Notes under the pieces: model-generated
Told to the model about the DNA's origin: nothing
What the model saw: the letters and a program-made list of their open reading frames with translations, nothing else
The model's database searches: none
In this document: positions 51,274 to 58,708 of the stretch, one piece after another
How the letters are laid out: every line of letters begins with the position of its first letter
Position numbering within the stretch: the stretch's first letter is position 1
Translations under genes and position numbers: made by a program
Source of the DNA: Candidatus Aminicenantes bacterium
GTDB lineage: Bacteria > Acidobacteriota > Aminicenantia > Aminicenantales > UBA4085
DNA: 58,708 bases
Direction of reading: 5' to 3'
Assembly (NCBI GenBank): GCA_026393855.1
Contig: JAPKZJ010000075.1
Span: 1-58,708 of the forward strand

Positions 51274-51440
51274 CGTCTTTCTCCTGACCGATTCGACCCG
51301 TTGATGATATCAGAATTTCTATCCGGCGAGAACCGCGCCACCCCAACCATCCGCCGAATGAGAATCTCGATGCCCCTGGTCCGTCTATTATAATTGGACG
51401 GCGGATGACCGACATCCAAAGCTTTGCTTTTTGCCCTGTT

Positions 51441-51478
51441 TTGCGTTTTTTCGGCTAGGTATGATATATTGTCATACC
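51441..51478 (+). promoter_or_regulatory. Promoter and palindromic operator of the MazEF-type module
   Basis: A -35-like TTGCGT (51441-51446) and TATATT (51465-51470) are 18 bases apart. The inverted repeat GGTATGA/TCATACC (51458-51464 and 51472-51478, 7-base centre) covers the -10 box. AGGAG stands at 51479-51483, ahead of ATG 51489. The operator placement fits autorepression by the ribbon-helix-helix antitoxin. Confidence 0.6.
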
Positions 51479-51488
51479 AGGAGCCGAA

Positions 51489-51731
51489 ATGCCGAGCCGC
51501 AAAATCGCCATCACGATCGAGGCGGGAGTCCTCCATGAGGTGGATCGCTTAGTGCTGGAAAAAGTATTCCCCAACCGCAGCCGGGCCATTCAACGGGCCG
51601 TCGAAGAAAGTCTGGAAAAGTTCGGCAAGCGCCGGCTGCAGCGCGAGTGCCGTAAGCTCGATCCGCACGAAGAGCGGGCGGCGGCCGAGGAAGGCTTGTC
51701 GGAGGACTTCAAGGCATGGCCCGAATATTGA
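51489..51731 (+). CDS. Antitoxin of the MazE/ribbon-helix-helix type
   Basis: The 80-aa product has the RHH opening RKIAITIEAGVLHEVDRLV, helix and a central NRSRAIQRAVEESLEKF, as in CopG/MetJ-like antitoxins. The C-terminal part (from about residue 45) is charged and would embrace the toxin. It represses its own promoter through the operator just upstream. The toxin gene overlaps it by 16 bases, the usual order of antitoxin then toxin. A strong AGGAG supports the start. Confidence 0.85.
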   Translation: MPSRKIAITIEAGVLHEVDRLVLEKVFPNRSRAIQRAVEESLEKFGKRRLQRECRKLDPHEERAAAEEGLSEDFKAWPEY

Positions 51732-52054
51732 GGGGAGAGATCCGCTGGGCCGATCTAAATCCGGTCCGCGGGCATGAACAAGGCGGCGCCCGTCCCGTGC
51801 TGATCCTAAGCCAGGATGTTTTCAACGATCATTCGGGCACGGTCATCGCGGTCGCGATCACCAGCCGAGAACAACGGGCGGGCTTTCCCCTGACGCTCCG
51901 CTTAAAGGACGGGCTCCTGCCGAAGCCGTCATGGGTCAAGATCAGCCAGGTCCGGACGCTCTCCTCCGACCGGATCGGCGGCCGCCTGGCCGTAGTCGAG
52001 CCCGAGGTCTTGGACCAGGTCGTTGCCGGCCTAGACGAAATCATCGGCCGGTAA
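51716..52054 (+). CDS. MazF/PemK-family endoribonuclease toxin
   Basis: The 112-aa product has the MazF core: RGEIRWADLNPVRGHEQGGARPVLIL, VIAVAITS, and later KPSWVKISQVRTLSSDRIG (each cited in part), including the Arg in GGARPVL and the Ser/Thr in VAITS expected for the mRNA-cutting site. It cleaves single-stranded RNA at short motifs and stops translation when freed from its partner. The start overlaps the antitoxin gene by 16 bases. No disrupting mutation is seen, so it should be active. Confidence 0.92.
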   Translation: MARILRGEIRWADLNPVRGHEQGGARPVLILSQDVFNDHSGTVIAVAITSREQRAGFPLTLRLKDGLLPKPSWVKISQVRTLSSDRIGGRLAVVEPEVLDQVVAGLDEIIGR

Positions 52055-52090
52055 ACGGGAGAGGCACGAAAACGGTCCTCCCAAGCGTCT

Positions 52091-52630
52091 CTATTTACCG
52101 ATGGGGAAGCTGTTCATCCATTCATCGAGAAGCTTGGCCTTCCGGTCCCGATTCTCGATATGAAGCCTCAAGTTGACGATTTCTTCGGCCAACGCACCGG
52201 TCATAGCGCCCAAGCCGACCTCGCCCGCTTTATCAAAAACCGGACGCGCGCCGGTCACATCTTCCACGAAATCTGTTGTGAGCCGATTGACGGCGTCCTT
52301 TAATATGCCTTTAGAATCTGCCAAAAAGTTCAATCTCATGATCATCAAGAGCCGATTGAACCGGAAGAAGAACGCGGGATCGATCTGCGCCTTGGCCTTG
52401 GCCTGGACGGCTTCGCTCATGATGTCTTCCAATCCCTTGGCCACGGCCTCTCGACCGCCAGAGCCTGTTCTGGCCAGATTCTGGAAAAGAACGAGGACCC
52501 TGTCCAAAAGAACAAATCCCGGCTCTGCCTTACCGGCCGCGGCCGCCGCGGGCCAGGACTGACCGCCGGCCAGGGCCGTTCCTCCCGCCAAAAACGCTGC
52601 CAGCATCCAAACCATCATCTTGCGTTTCAT
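52091..52630 (-). CDS. Exported helical protein of unknown function
   Basis: The start at ATG 52630 (GGGAGGG six bases upstream) is preferred over the overlapping ATG 52636. The 179-aa product has a signal sequence (MKRKMMVWMLAAFLAGGTALAGG) and a mostly helical body: EPGFVLLDRVLVLFQNLART, DPAFFFRFNRLLMIMRLNFL and ALAEEIVNLRLHIENRDRKA (each cited in part). No family is recognised. It is the last gene of an operon with a sigma factor and a membrane protein, so it may be part of the signal input or the first target. Confidence 0.68.
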   Translation of the reverse strand: MKRKMMVWMLAAFLAGGTALAGGQSWPAAAAAGKAEPGFVLLDRVLVLFQNLARTGSGGREAVAKGLEDIMSEAVQAKAKAQIDPAFFFRFNRLLMIMRLNFLADSKGILKDAVNRLTTDFVEDVTGARPVFDKAGEVGLGAMTGALAEEIVNLRLHIENRDRKAKLLDEWMNSFPIGK

Positions 52631-52632
52631 CG

Positions 52633-53187
52633 TCATCCCTCCCGTATGGATTTGTAGACCTGCGAAAAAAACCGGGAAAATCTCGTTGGCCGAATGGGTT
52701 CCCTTAGAACCGGTTCTCGCCAGGGCTTTTCCTTGGCCCGCGTTTTAAGCAACGCGTTCTCGATCAGAGACGCCAGAGCGCCGGACGTCTCGTCGGCCAA
52801 GTGGGTCCGACAAAGCACTTGCTGAATCGACCAGGCGAAATCCGTCATCCCGGCAGGCTTGAAATGAATATCCTCTGGTTCCAACGCCGGGCCTTCCGCC
52901 CGGGCGTCTTCAAAGGCCCTGAGGAAAACGGATGTGGGCCCCACGCCCTTAGGCGGACGGGATGCACCTTCCCATCTCACCAAGAGAACGGCCGCAAGGA
53001 CGAGCACGGTGCAGGTCACCGTGATCCATCTTATTCGCCGCCAGACCCAAAACCTCGGCTTCCGCGCGTGGGCTATGGGCGCAACGGGTCCGTCCCTCCT
53101 TGCGAGCCAGGCCCGAGCCGCCGCCTTTTCGTGCTCGATCGCATCCCGGCCCAGAGCCCACTGTTCCTCATCTTGGATTCGGTTCAT
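52633..53187 (-). CDS. Single-pass membrane protein, candidate anti-sigma factor
   Basis: The 184-aa product has an N-terminal cytoplasmic part of about 45 residues (EEQWALGRDAIEHEKAAARAW), one membrane helix (about 50-70, ITVTCTVLVLAAVLLV) and an extracytoplasmic part. It overlaps the ECF sigma gene by 20 bases and the exported-protein gene follows. The topology and order match many sigma/anti-sigma pairs, but the N-terminus shows no zinc-binding HxxxCxxC motif, so this is a candidate only. GGAAGGG precedes ATG 53187. Confidence 0.62.
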   Translation of the reverse strand: MNRIQDEEQWALGRDAIEHEKAAARAWLARRDGPVAPIAHARKPRFWVWRRIRWITVTCTVLVLAAVLLVRWEGASRPPKGVGPTSVFLRAFEDARAEGPALEPEDIHFKPAGMTDFAWSIQQVLCRTHLADETSGALASLIENALLKTRAKEKPWREPVLREPIRPTRFSRFFSQVYKSIREG

Positions 53188-53731
53188 ATTCCCTTCCTAT
53201 GGAGACAAGTCTCGCTAAACGGAGAACGATCCCCCGCGCCCGGCTCAGCCGCGACATGACTGTTCCCAAGTCCAGATCAAGGACTTCCGCGATCTCCCGA
53301 TAAGAAAGCTCCCCGTATTCCCGCAGGACCAGAACGGACCGAAGCTTCTCGGGCAACCGGGAAACCGCAGACTTGACGGACTGCACCATCTCGGTGCGGA
53401 CAATTAAGTCCTCGGGAGTCTCCATCTCGGTTGTCTCAGGTCGATTCCGGTTCAGGAGAAGCCCGCGCAGACGCGCCGTTCGAAAATGCTCCCGGCATCG
53501 GTTGCGGGTCAGGACGATGAGCCAACGGCCTAAGTGTTCGATGTCGTAGAAAGATCCGGCTCTCTCCCAAGCGCGGCAAGAGACGTCCTGGGCCAGTTCC
53601 TCGGCCTCGACAGGATTCCGGGTGTAGCCGAGACAGATCAAGAAAATCTGCTCCCGCCGCGTCGCAAGCTCTTTGGCCAGAAAAGCACGATCGGAGCCCC
53701 CAGCCTCGATTAAAGGACGTTCGGTTCTCAT
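53168..53731 (-). CDS. ECF-type RNA polymerase sigma factor
   Basis: The 187-aa product has region 2 (QIFLICLGYTRNPVEAEELAQDVSCRAWERAGSF, cited in part; DxxAED-like VEAEELAQDV, with RWLIVLTRNRCREHF) and region 4 (LPEKLRSVLVLREYGELSYREIAEVL, and the helix LDLGTVMSRLSRAR), matching ECF sigma factors. It binds core RNA polymerase and directs it to a small regulon. The next gene (20-base overlap) encodes a single-pass membrane protein, likely its anti-sigma factor. ATG 53731 has only a weak, close-set ribosome binding site. Confidence 0.92.
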   Translation of the reverse strand: MRTERPLIEAGGSDRAFLAKELATRREQIFLICLGYTRNPVEAEELAQDVSCRAWERAGSFYDIEHLGRWLIVLTRNRCREHFRTARLRGLLLNRNRPETTEMETPEDLIVRTEMVQSVKSAVSRLPEKLRSVLVLREYGELSYREIAEVLDLDLGTVMSRLSRARGIVLRLARLVSIGREYEPNPR

Positions 53732-53863
53732 CCGCTCATTTGATTAACGATCATGCGGGCGGTTTATTCCATCGGATTCTCTCTCGCCGCACGCCGGGCT
53801 GACCGAGAATCCTTATCAAAGTCCTCCGCCCGTCGATAAGTTGGTCGGAGACTTGGAAGGAAA

Positions 53864-56497
53864 CTATCGTTCTTTGATCAAATCCACGATCCGCCAGCGC
53901 CCGCTTCGGCCCACTCGAAAGGTCTTGATCTCGAAGGGTGAGAACGCAGTCTCGATCTCGATCGGGCCGGAGTGCTTCCCGGTCGGGGGCGCCACGGACA
54001 ATCGCGCCTTGGTTTTCCGGCCGGCCGATTCCTGAACCCGAATGATGAGCGCCTTTCCGTCCTCGGAGCGCCTGCAGGCCAGGAGCCGGATATTGGGTGG
54101 CGAAATCGTGATCATCGCCGCGTTCGTAACTTCGCCGTTCGAATGTCCCTCCCACGATCCGAGCCCCTCCGAAACGGCCGTAACGGCGCTCCCGTTCGGC
54201 TTGGATGCCCTGCCGGCGGTCGCCTGCCCGAACGGCAGATGGGCATAGACGGCGGGCGGGGCGGATAACCAGTCGGCCAGTCCCGGCAGAATCCGCCTGA
54301 CCTCCTCGGGAGAGCCCGCGGTTACCGCCAGCCGGATCTCGTGCACGCCTTGGTCGGCAAACTTGTAAGGCCGTTCCGGCCTCAGCTTGAAGCCCTGCTC
54401 GTGGCAATAGGCGGAACCCCGCAGCGCCGACAACCGGACCTCCCCTGACTTGAAATCGAACCCGTGGAGACCGATGTGGGCGATCCCGAACGCCGCTCGG
54501 GAACAGTCCGCAACGCCCTCGGCCAAACACCACCGGCCATGGACATATTCTTGTCCGTCGGCCGGCCGGGTGATCGCACCGCCGGGGACTTCGCACAGGA
54601 TTCCATCCGCGGCCCGGAACTCGGTCGGGAACCCCAGCTTCAGACGCGTTTTCGCTTCGTTCCAATGCACCCGCAGGCGGATCTCCACGACCGGCCAGGA
54701 TGGATAGAAGATCGCCTGCTGGACGATGCGGCTGGATTTGAAGGAGGCCTTCATCTCGACGATCGTCCGGACGGGGCCGCGCTCCACGATCCTGGCCGTG
54801 GCGGACGGCTTGAACTCCCCCACGACCCGGCTATAGCTCCAACGATCCGTGCCCCACGAATCGCCGTCGTCCTCGACTACAAGCAGCTTGGGCAGAGGCC
54901 CGGCCAGCATGCCGACAGCATCCGTTTTCAGAAATGCCGTCCGGCCCGTCCGCCGATGGCATCCGAGCCAAAGCCCTTGCTCCCGCGTCCACGGCCGGAC
55001 GGACCCGGCCGAATCGACGGACGTCCAGCGGGGCGCACGAAAGAGCCAAACCTCGCCCGATCGCTCCGGACGAAGCGGCGCGGGAGCCGGCTCTTCGACC
55101 GGACGGACCTCGTAGAAAGCCGGGCCGACGCCGGGGAGATGGGCCATAAAGGCGATTTTTCTCCGCCAGCCGTTGAACGGCAGCAGCGCTTCGGGCTGTT
55201 CCTCCTGGCAGACGACTTCGCGCCCGGCGCCGTCGAACAGGCGCGAATCCCAGACCCCGGTCCACTTGGGGCGATGCTCGATCATGAACTCGGCTTCGAC
55301 CGGCACCCGGGCCAGGGCCGGATTGGCGTTGAGGATGGTCAGCGGGATTTCGGCCGCTGACTCTCGACTTCGGGCGAACGCCGCCGCCGCCTCAAGTCGC
55401 AGGCAACGCGCCTCCGCTTCGGACTTGCCGTAGAGGTCGAGGGCGTCGCGTTCGGCCGGCTCGACGCAGCTTCCCGGAAGAATGTCATGGAAGTCGTTGA
55501 ACAGATGAGCCCGCCAGGCGCCGGCCAGCTTATCCGCGGGATAATCCAGCCCGTTCCTCCACCAGGCCGCCGACCGCAGGACTTCGGTCTGGACAAGAAG
55601 GCCGAGATTGGATTGGGCCCGCCGCTTCAGCCGCGACAACGAGGTGTAGCCGCCGGTGAAGCAGCGCTGCAGGTCGCCGGTCACGACGGGAGCTTCGCGC
55701 CCGGCCGCCGCGACGGCCGCATAAAACCGATCGGGGGTGCTGTGGATGATTCGGGCCAGGCCCTCCGTGGCCCGAAAGACGTCGATCCGGGCCAGATCGC
55801 GGCGGGTCGGCCCCCCCCCATGGTCGCCGAGGCCCCAAAAGACCGGCACGTCGCGGCCAAGCTCAAGGGCCAGTTCGACGCCCTTGGCCAGGCGCTCCTC
55901 GATGTTGTCGTATTCGGTATGGTAGAGCCCGACTGCGATCCGATAAGCCAGGATCTCCGAGCCGTCGGCGCCGCGCCAGCGGAAGAGGTCGGAGGGGAGG
56001 CTCAACTCGTGCGCCTGCGGCCGCATGTGGATATACATCCGGTAGCCGGCCTGTCGAAGCACTTGGGGCAAGCCCGCGCCATGGCCGAAGGAATCGAAGT
56101 TGTAGGCGACGCGCGGGAGGACGCCGAAGCGGTCGCGGAAGAATTCGCGGCCTTCGGCGATCTGGCGGACGACGGACTCGATCCCAGGCAGGTTGGCATC
56201 GGGCTGGAGATACCAGCCGCCGGCGATGGCCCAGCGGCCGGCCTTGACCAGGCGCCGGATCGTACCGAAGAGAGCGGGATCGAGCCGCTCGATCCACCGG
56301 TAGAGGACGGCTTCGTTATGGCAGAAGATGAGATCGGGATGCTCGGCCAGGATCTCGGCCGCAATCCGGAACGTGGCTAAAGCCTCCGACGCCCCCTCTT
56401 CCCAGCGCCACTGCCAGACCGGGTCGAGGTGGGAGTTGCAGATGAGATGGACGGTCGGGCGCCTCTTCGAAGTCCCGGTTCGAGTCGTTTTGTTCAT
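53864..56497 (-). CDS. GH38 alpha-mannosidase
   Basis: The 877-aa enzyme shows GH38 marks: HLICNSHLDPVWQW with metal ligands H23 and D25, the catalytic nucleophile D135 in AYNFDSFGHG, and NDFHDILPGS further on. The C-terminal beta domains are present. GH38 enzymes trim alpha-linked mannose from N-glycan-like or polysaccharide chains. There is no signal sequence, so it probably works in the cytoplasm on imported sugars. GGGGAG precedes ATG 56497. It is divergent from the DUF5916 gene across a 130-base gap and lies upstream of the sigma factor gene on the same strand. Confidence 0.93.
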   Translation of the reverse strand: MNKTTRTGTSKRRPTVHLICNSHLDPVWQWRWEEGASEALATFRIAAEILAEHPDLIFCHNEAVLYRWIERLDPALFGTIRRLVKAGRWAIAGGWYLQPDANLPGIESVVRQIAEGREFFRDRFGVLPRVAYNFDSFGHGAGLPQVLRQAGYRMYIHMRPQAHELSLPSDLFRWRGADGSEILAYRIAVGLYHTEYDNIEERLAKGVELALELGRDVPVFWGLGDHGGGPTRRDLARIDVFRATEGLARIIHSTPDRFYAAVAAAGREAPVVTGDLQRCFTGGYTSLSRLKRRAQSNLGLLVQTEVLRSAAWWRNGLDYPADKLAGAWRAHLFNDFHDILPGSCVEPAERDALDLYGKSEAEARCLRLEAAAAFARSRESAAEIPLTILNANPALARVPVEAEFMIEHRPKWTGVWDSRLFDGAGREVVCQEEQPEALLPFNGWRRKIAFMAHLPGVGPAFYEVRPVEEPAPAPLRPERSGEVWLFRAPRWTSVDSAGSVRPWTREQGLWLGCHRRTGRTAFLKTDAVGMLAGPLPKLLVVEDDGDSWGTDRWSYSRVVGEFKPSATARIVERGPVRTIVEMKASFKSSRIVQQAIFYPSWPVVEIRLRVHWNEAKTRLKLGFPTEFRAADGILCEVPGGAITRPADGQEYVHGRWCLAEGVADCSRAAFGIAHIGLHGFDFKSGEVRLSALRGSAYCHEQGFKLRPERPYKFADQGVHEIRLAVTAGSPEEVRRILPGLADWLSAPPAVYAHLPFGQATAGRASKPNGSAVTAVSEGLGSWEGHSNGEVTNAAMITISPPNIRLLACRRSEDGKALIIRVQESAGRKTKARLSVAPPTGKHSGPIEIETAFSPFEIKTFRVGRSGRWRIVDLIKER

Positions 56498-56546
56498 GGC
56501 TGCTCCCCTGGCCCCATTCTATTCGGTTGCACGGACGGTTTCCAGA

Positions 56547-56575
56547 TTGAATTCCGCCCCATAACCGGGTATCAT
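56547..56575 (+). promoter_or_regulatory. Sigma-70-type promoter of the DUF5916 gene
   Basis: TTGAAT (56547-56552) and TATCAT (56570-56575) are 17 bases apart. Transcription would begin near 56582, about 46 bases before ATG 56628. A GGAG site lies at 56609-56612, rather far from the ATG. Confidence 0.5.
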
Positions 56576-56627
56576 GTCGGACTTATCCGTTTTTTCGACT
56601 CATTCTACGGAGCTGTAAGAAATCACT

Positions 56628-58708
56628 ATGAGAAAAGCCTCTCTCATCCTATTCGCCCTGATCCTGCTCGCGGGAATGGGGACGGCCCAGATCAAGGCCG
56701 TCCGCGTCCCGCTCGGTCCCAAGATCGACGGCAAGCTGGACGACGCCGCTTGGCAGGCGGCCACCGCCTTCACGGAGTTCCGGATGGTCGAACCGACCCC
56801 CGGCCAGGCCCCCACGGAACGGACCGAAGTGCGGGTCGTCTACGACGACGCCAACATCTATATCGGCATCATCTGCCGCGACCGCGAGCCGGGCCGGATC
56901 ACGGCCAACACCATGGCCCATGACAGCTATGGAACGTCCTCGAGCTCGGGCTACGGCTATGGCCACGGCCCCAGCAACCCGACCAACGACCTCGTCCGCG
57001 TCCTGTTGGACCCCTTTCAGGACAAGCGCACCGCCTACGTCTTCTTCGTCAATCCCAAGGGCGCCCGCGGCGAGGGCCTGGTCTATGCCGGCAGCACCAG
57101 CCTGAACTGGGACGGCATCTGGGAAGGCGACGCCGCCGTCGACGGGGAAGGCTGGAGCGCCGAGCTCCGCATCCCCTTCAAGACCATCTCGTTCAAGCCG
57201 GGCCTGACGGTCTGGGGAATCAACGTCGAGCGCTACATCCCGCGCAAGCAGGAGACGATCCGGATGTCGGGCCTGACCCGGGACAGCAATTTCAGCAACC
57301 CCAACGAGGCGGCCGCCCTGGAGGGGATCGAGAACATCCGGCAAGGCAGCGGCCTGACCATCCGGCCCTACGCTCTGGCCGGGCTGGACAAGGACCATGC
57401 CGCCGGAACGGCCGCCGAAGCCACGGCCGACATCGGCCTCGACGTCTACAAGAGCTTCACCCCCAACCTCGTCGGTGTCGCCTCGGTCAACATGGACTTC
57501 GCCGAGACCGAGGCGGACGAGCGGCGCATCAACCTGACCCGCTTCCCGATGTTCTTCCCGGAAAAGCGCATGTTCTTCCTGGAGGGCTCGGAGAACTTCA
57601 GCTTCAGCTCCAGCGTCAGCTTCACCCCATTCTTCAGCCGCACCGTCGGTCTGGTCAACGGCGAGCCGGTGCCCCTGCTGTTCGGTTCCAAGCTCTACGG
57701 CAAGGTCGGCGACTTCAACCTCTCGGTGCTCGACGTCCAGACCGGCTCTACCGACGACCTCGCCAGCCGGAACCTGCTGGCGGCCCGGGTGACCAAGAAC
57801 ATCTTCGCCCAGAGCAAGGTCGGCCTGATCTTCACCAACGGCAGCCAGACCGGCGGCAAGAACTCCCTGGCCGGGATGGACTTCAACTATTCGTCCTCCA
57901 AGTTCCTGGGCAATAAGAACATCATGCTGGCGGCCTGGGGGGTTTACAACTGGAACGAGCATGTCGAGGGCCGGCACCACGGCTTCGGCTTCCGGGCCGA
58001 CTACCCCAACGATCTGTGGAACGTCCAGACCACCTACGCCTACTACGGCGAGTCCCTCGACCCCGGCCTCGGCTACATGATGCGCCCGGCCATCCAGACG
58101 GCCTTCGCCATGGTCTCCTTCCAGCCGCGTCCGACCGGCGGCTTCCTCGACGCCTGGGTCCGCCAGTTCTACTTCAGCGCCAGCGCCGACTATTACTGGG
58201 ATCTCAGCAGCGTTCTGGAGACGCGCCGGTTGAGCCTGTCGCCCATGAGCTTCCGGACCGAGAGCGGCGAGATGATCAGCTTCAACATCAACTCGACCCG
58301 GGACGTCCTGCCGTACAACTTCGAGGTGGCCAAGGGGGTCGTCCTGCCCTCCGGCGGCTACGACTTCACCAGCTTCAGCCTGGGCGCCACCACGGCCGCT
58401 CACCGGCCCGTGTCCTTCACCGGCACCTGGACCTTCGGCCAGTTCTACTCCGGCCATTACGACGACATCCGCCTGGGCGTCAGCGTCAAGCTCGACGGCT
58501 TCGCCAGCCTGTCCTTCGACACCGACATGGTCCGCGGACGCCTGCCGCAGGGCAATTTCGACGAGAACGTCTACCAGCTCAAGGCCGACGTCTTCCTCTC
58601 GCCCGACCTGGGGCTGATGAACTACATCCAGTACGACGACATCTCCCGCCAGCTCGGCTGGAGCTCGCGCCTGCGCTGGCGCATCTCGCCCGGCAACGAG
58701 ATCTACCT
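56628..58708 (+). CDS. DUF5916 outer-membrane-type protein with CBM9-like domain, 3' end missing
   Basis: The frame from ATG 56628 stays open for 693 codons to the window edge. The product has a signal sequence (MRKASLILFALILLAGMGTAQ), an N-terminal CBM9-like domain (about 25-215; PKIDGKLDDAAWQAA, NIYIGIICRDREP) and then a DUF5916 beta-barrel region with RFPMFFPEKRMFFLEG, the most conserved block of the family. The loop between two CBM strands (TSSSSGYGYGHGPSN) is Ser/Gly/Tyr-rich. DUF5916 proteins are thought to sit in the outer membrane and are numerous in Bacteroidetes and Acidobacteria. The gene is divergent from the GH38 gene, which could make them a glycan-uptake pair. Confidence 0.85.
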   Translation, partial: MRKASLILFALILLAGMGTAQIKAVRVPLGPKIDGKLDDAAWQAATAFTEFRMVEPTPGQAPTERTEVRVVYDDANIYIGIICRDREPGRITANTMAHDSYGTSSSSGYGYGHGPSNPTNDLVRVLLDPFQDKRTAYVFFVNPKGARGEGLVYAGSTSLNWDGIWEGDAAVDGEGWSAELRIPFKTISFKPGLTVWGINVERYIPRKQETIRMSGLTRDSNFSNPNEAAALEGIENIRQGSGLTIRPYALAGLDKDHAAGTAAEATADIGLDVYKSFTPNLVGVASVNMDFAETEADERRINLTRFPMFFPEKRMFFLEGSENFSFSSSVSFTPFFSRTVGLVNGEPVPLLFGSKLYGKVGDFNLSVLDVQTGSTDDLASRNLLAARVTKNIFAQSKVGLIFTNGSQTGGKNSLAGMDFNYSSSKFLGNKNIMLAAWGVYNWNEHVEGRHHGFGFRADYPNDLWNVQTTYAYYGESLDPGLGYMMRPAIQTAFAMVSFQPRPTGGFLDAWVRQFYFSASADYYWDLSSVLETRRLSLSPMSFRTESGEMISFNINSTRDVLPYNFEVAKGVVLPSGGYDFTSFSLGATTAAHRPVSFTGTWTFGQFYSGHYDDIRLGVSVKLDGFASLSFDTDMVRGRLPQGNFDENVYQLKADVFLSPDLGLMNYIQYDDISRQLGWSSRLRWRISPGNEIY

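Noticed and set aside
53751-54665. A 304-codon minus-strand frame overlapping the GH38 gene end and the gap before the sigma factor.
   Set aside because: It overlaps the GH38 C-terminal domain in another frame, translates to Arg/Gly-rich sequence, and has no ribosome binding site.
56649-58457. A 602-codon minus-strand frame opposite the DUF5916 gene.
   Set aside because: The plus-strand DUF5916 frame is open to the window edge and has family motifs. The minus frame has none.

Overview
The window is G+C-rich bacterial chromosome carrying about 45 protein genes, one tRNA and a few short relics. The gene content points to a heterotrophic Acidobacteriota- or Aminicenantota-like bacterium: many exported enzymes, 6-bladed beta-propeller lipoproteins, repeated URO-D-family genes, a DUF5916 protein, and glycosidases of families GH2, GH31, GH38 and GH106. 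No rRNA or single-copy marker gene is present, so this assignment is an inference. The first gene (a nucleoside hydrolase) and the last (a DUF5916 protein) run off the ends.

Layout. 1-1740: nucleoside hydrolase, a membrane protein and a 54-aa membrane peptide with a clear promoter. 1820-5339: an A+T-richer block bounded by an intact tRNA-Ala(GGC) gene and a 41-bp exact copy of that tRNA's 3' half, which is the layout left by integration into a tRNA gene. It carries a PEGA/SUMF-like protein, an FG-GAP repeat protein and a 104-aa protein, but no integrase. 5362-12564: exported protein, a lyxose-isomerase/URO-D/URO-D operon, an FHA membrane protein and a GH31 enzyme. 12634-20651: a tightly packed seven-gene operon of bicupin, DUF362, bicupin, cupin/SMP-30, DUF362, BASS transporter and ThuA. 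Six of its products carry export signals and the seventh is a transporter. It is the best candidate here for an undescribed pathway. 20721-28500: an A+T-leaning GH106-type glycosidase, a methyltransferase/SDR/Fe-S-flavin oxidoreductase group, the 5' stub of a diacylglycerol-kinase-like gene, and an orphan HigA-type antitoxin behind an operator-containing promoter.

28505-40501: beta-propellers, M6 and S8 peptidases, an MBL hydrolase, cupin, KAS III-like synthase, SnoaL-like and lipocalin-like proteins, and a cyclophilin. 40725-47503: an operon of ABC ATPase, permease, GH2 enzyme and URO-D protein. 47668-51273: two tandem Ig-like exported proteins, then thioredoxin and URO-D genes. 51441-52054: a MazEF-type module with a palindromic operator. 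52091-53731: ECF sigma factor, membrane protein and exported protein. 53864-58708: GH38 alpha-mannosidase, divergent from the DUF5916 gene.

Overall the genes describe export-based breakdown of complex glycans, with periplasmic handling of the products, URO-D-family proteins repeatedly placed in sugar operons, and small mobile or addiction elements at the seams. Gaps of more than 300 bases without a sure gene (27577-28038 and 37206-37629) are described as features.
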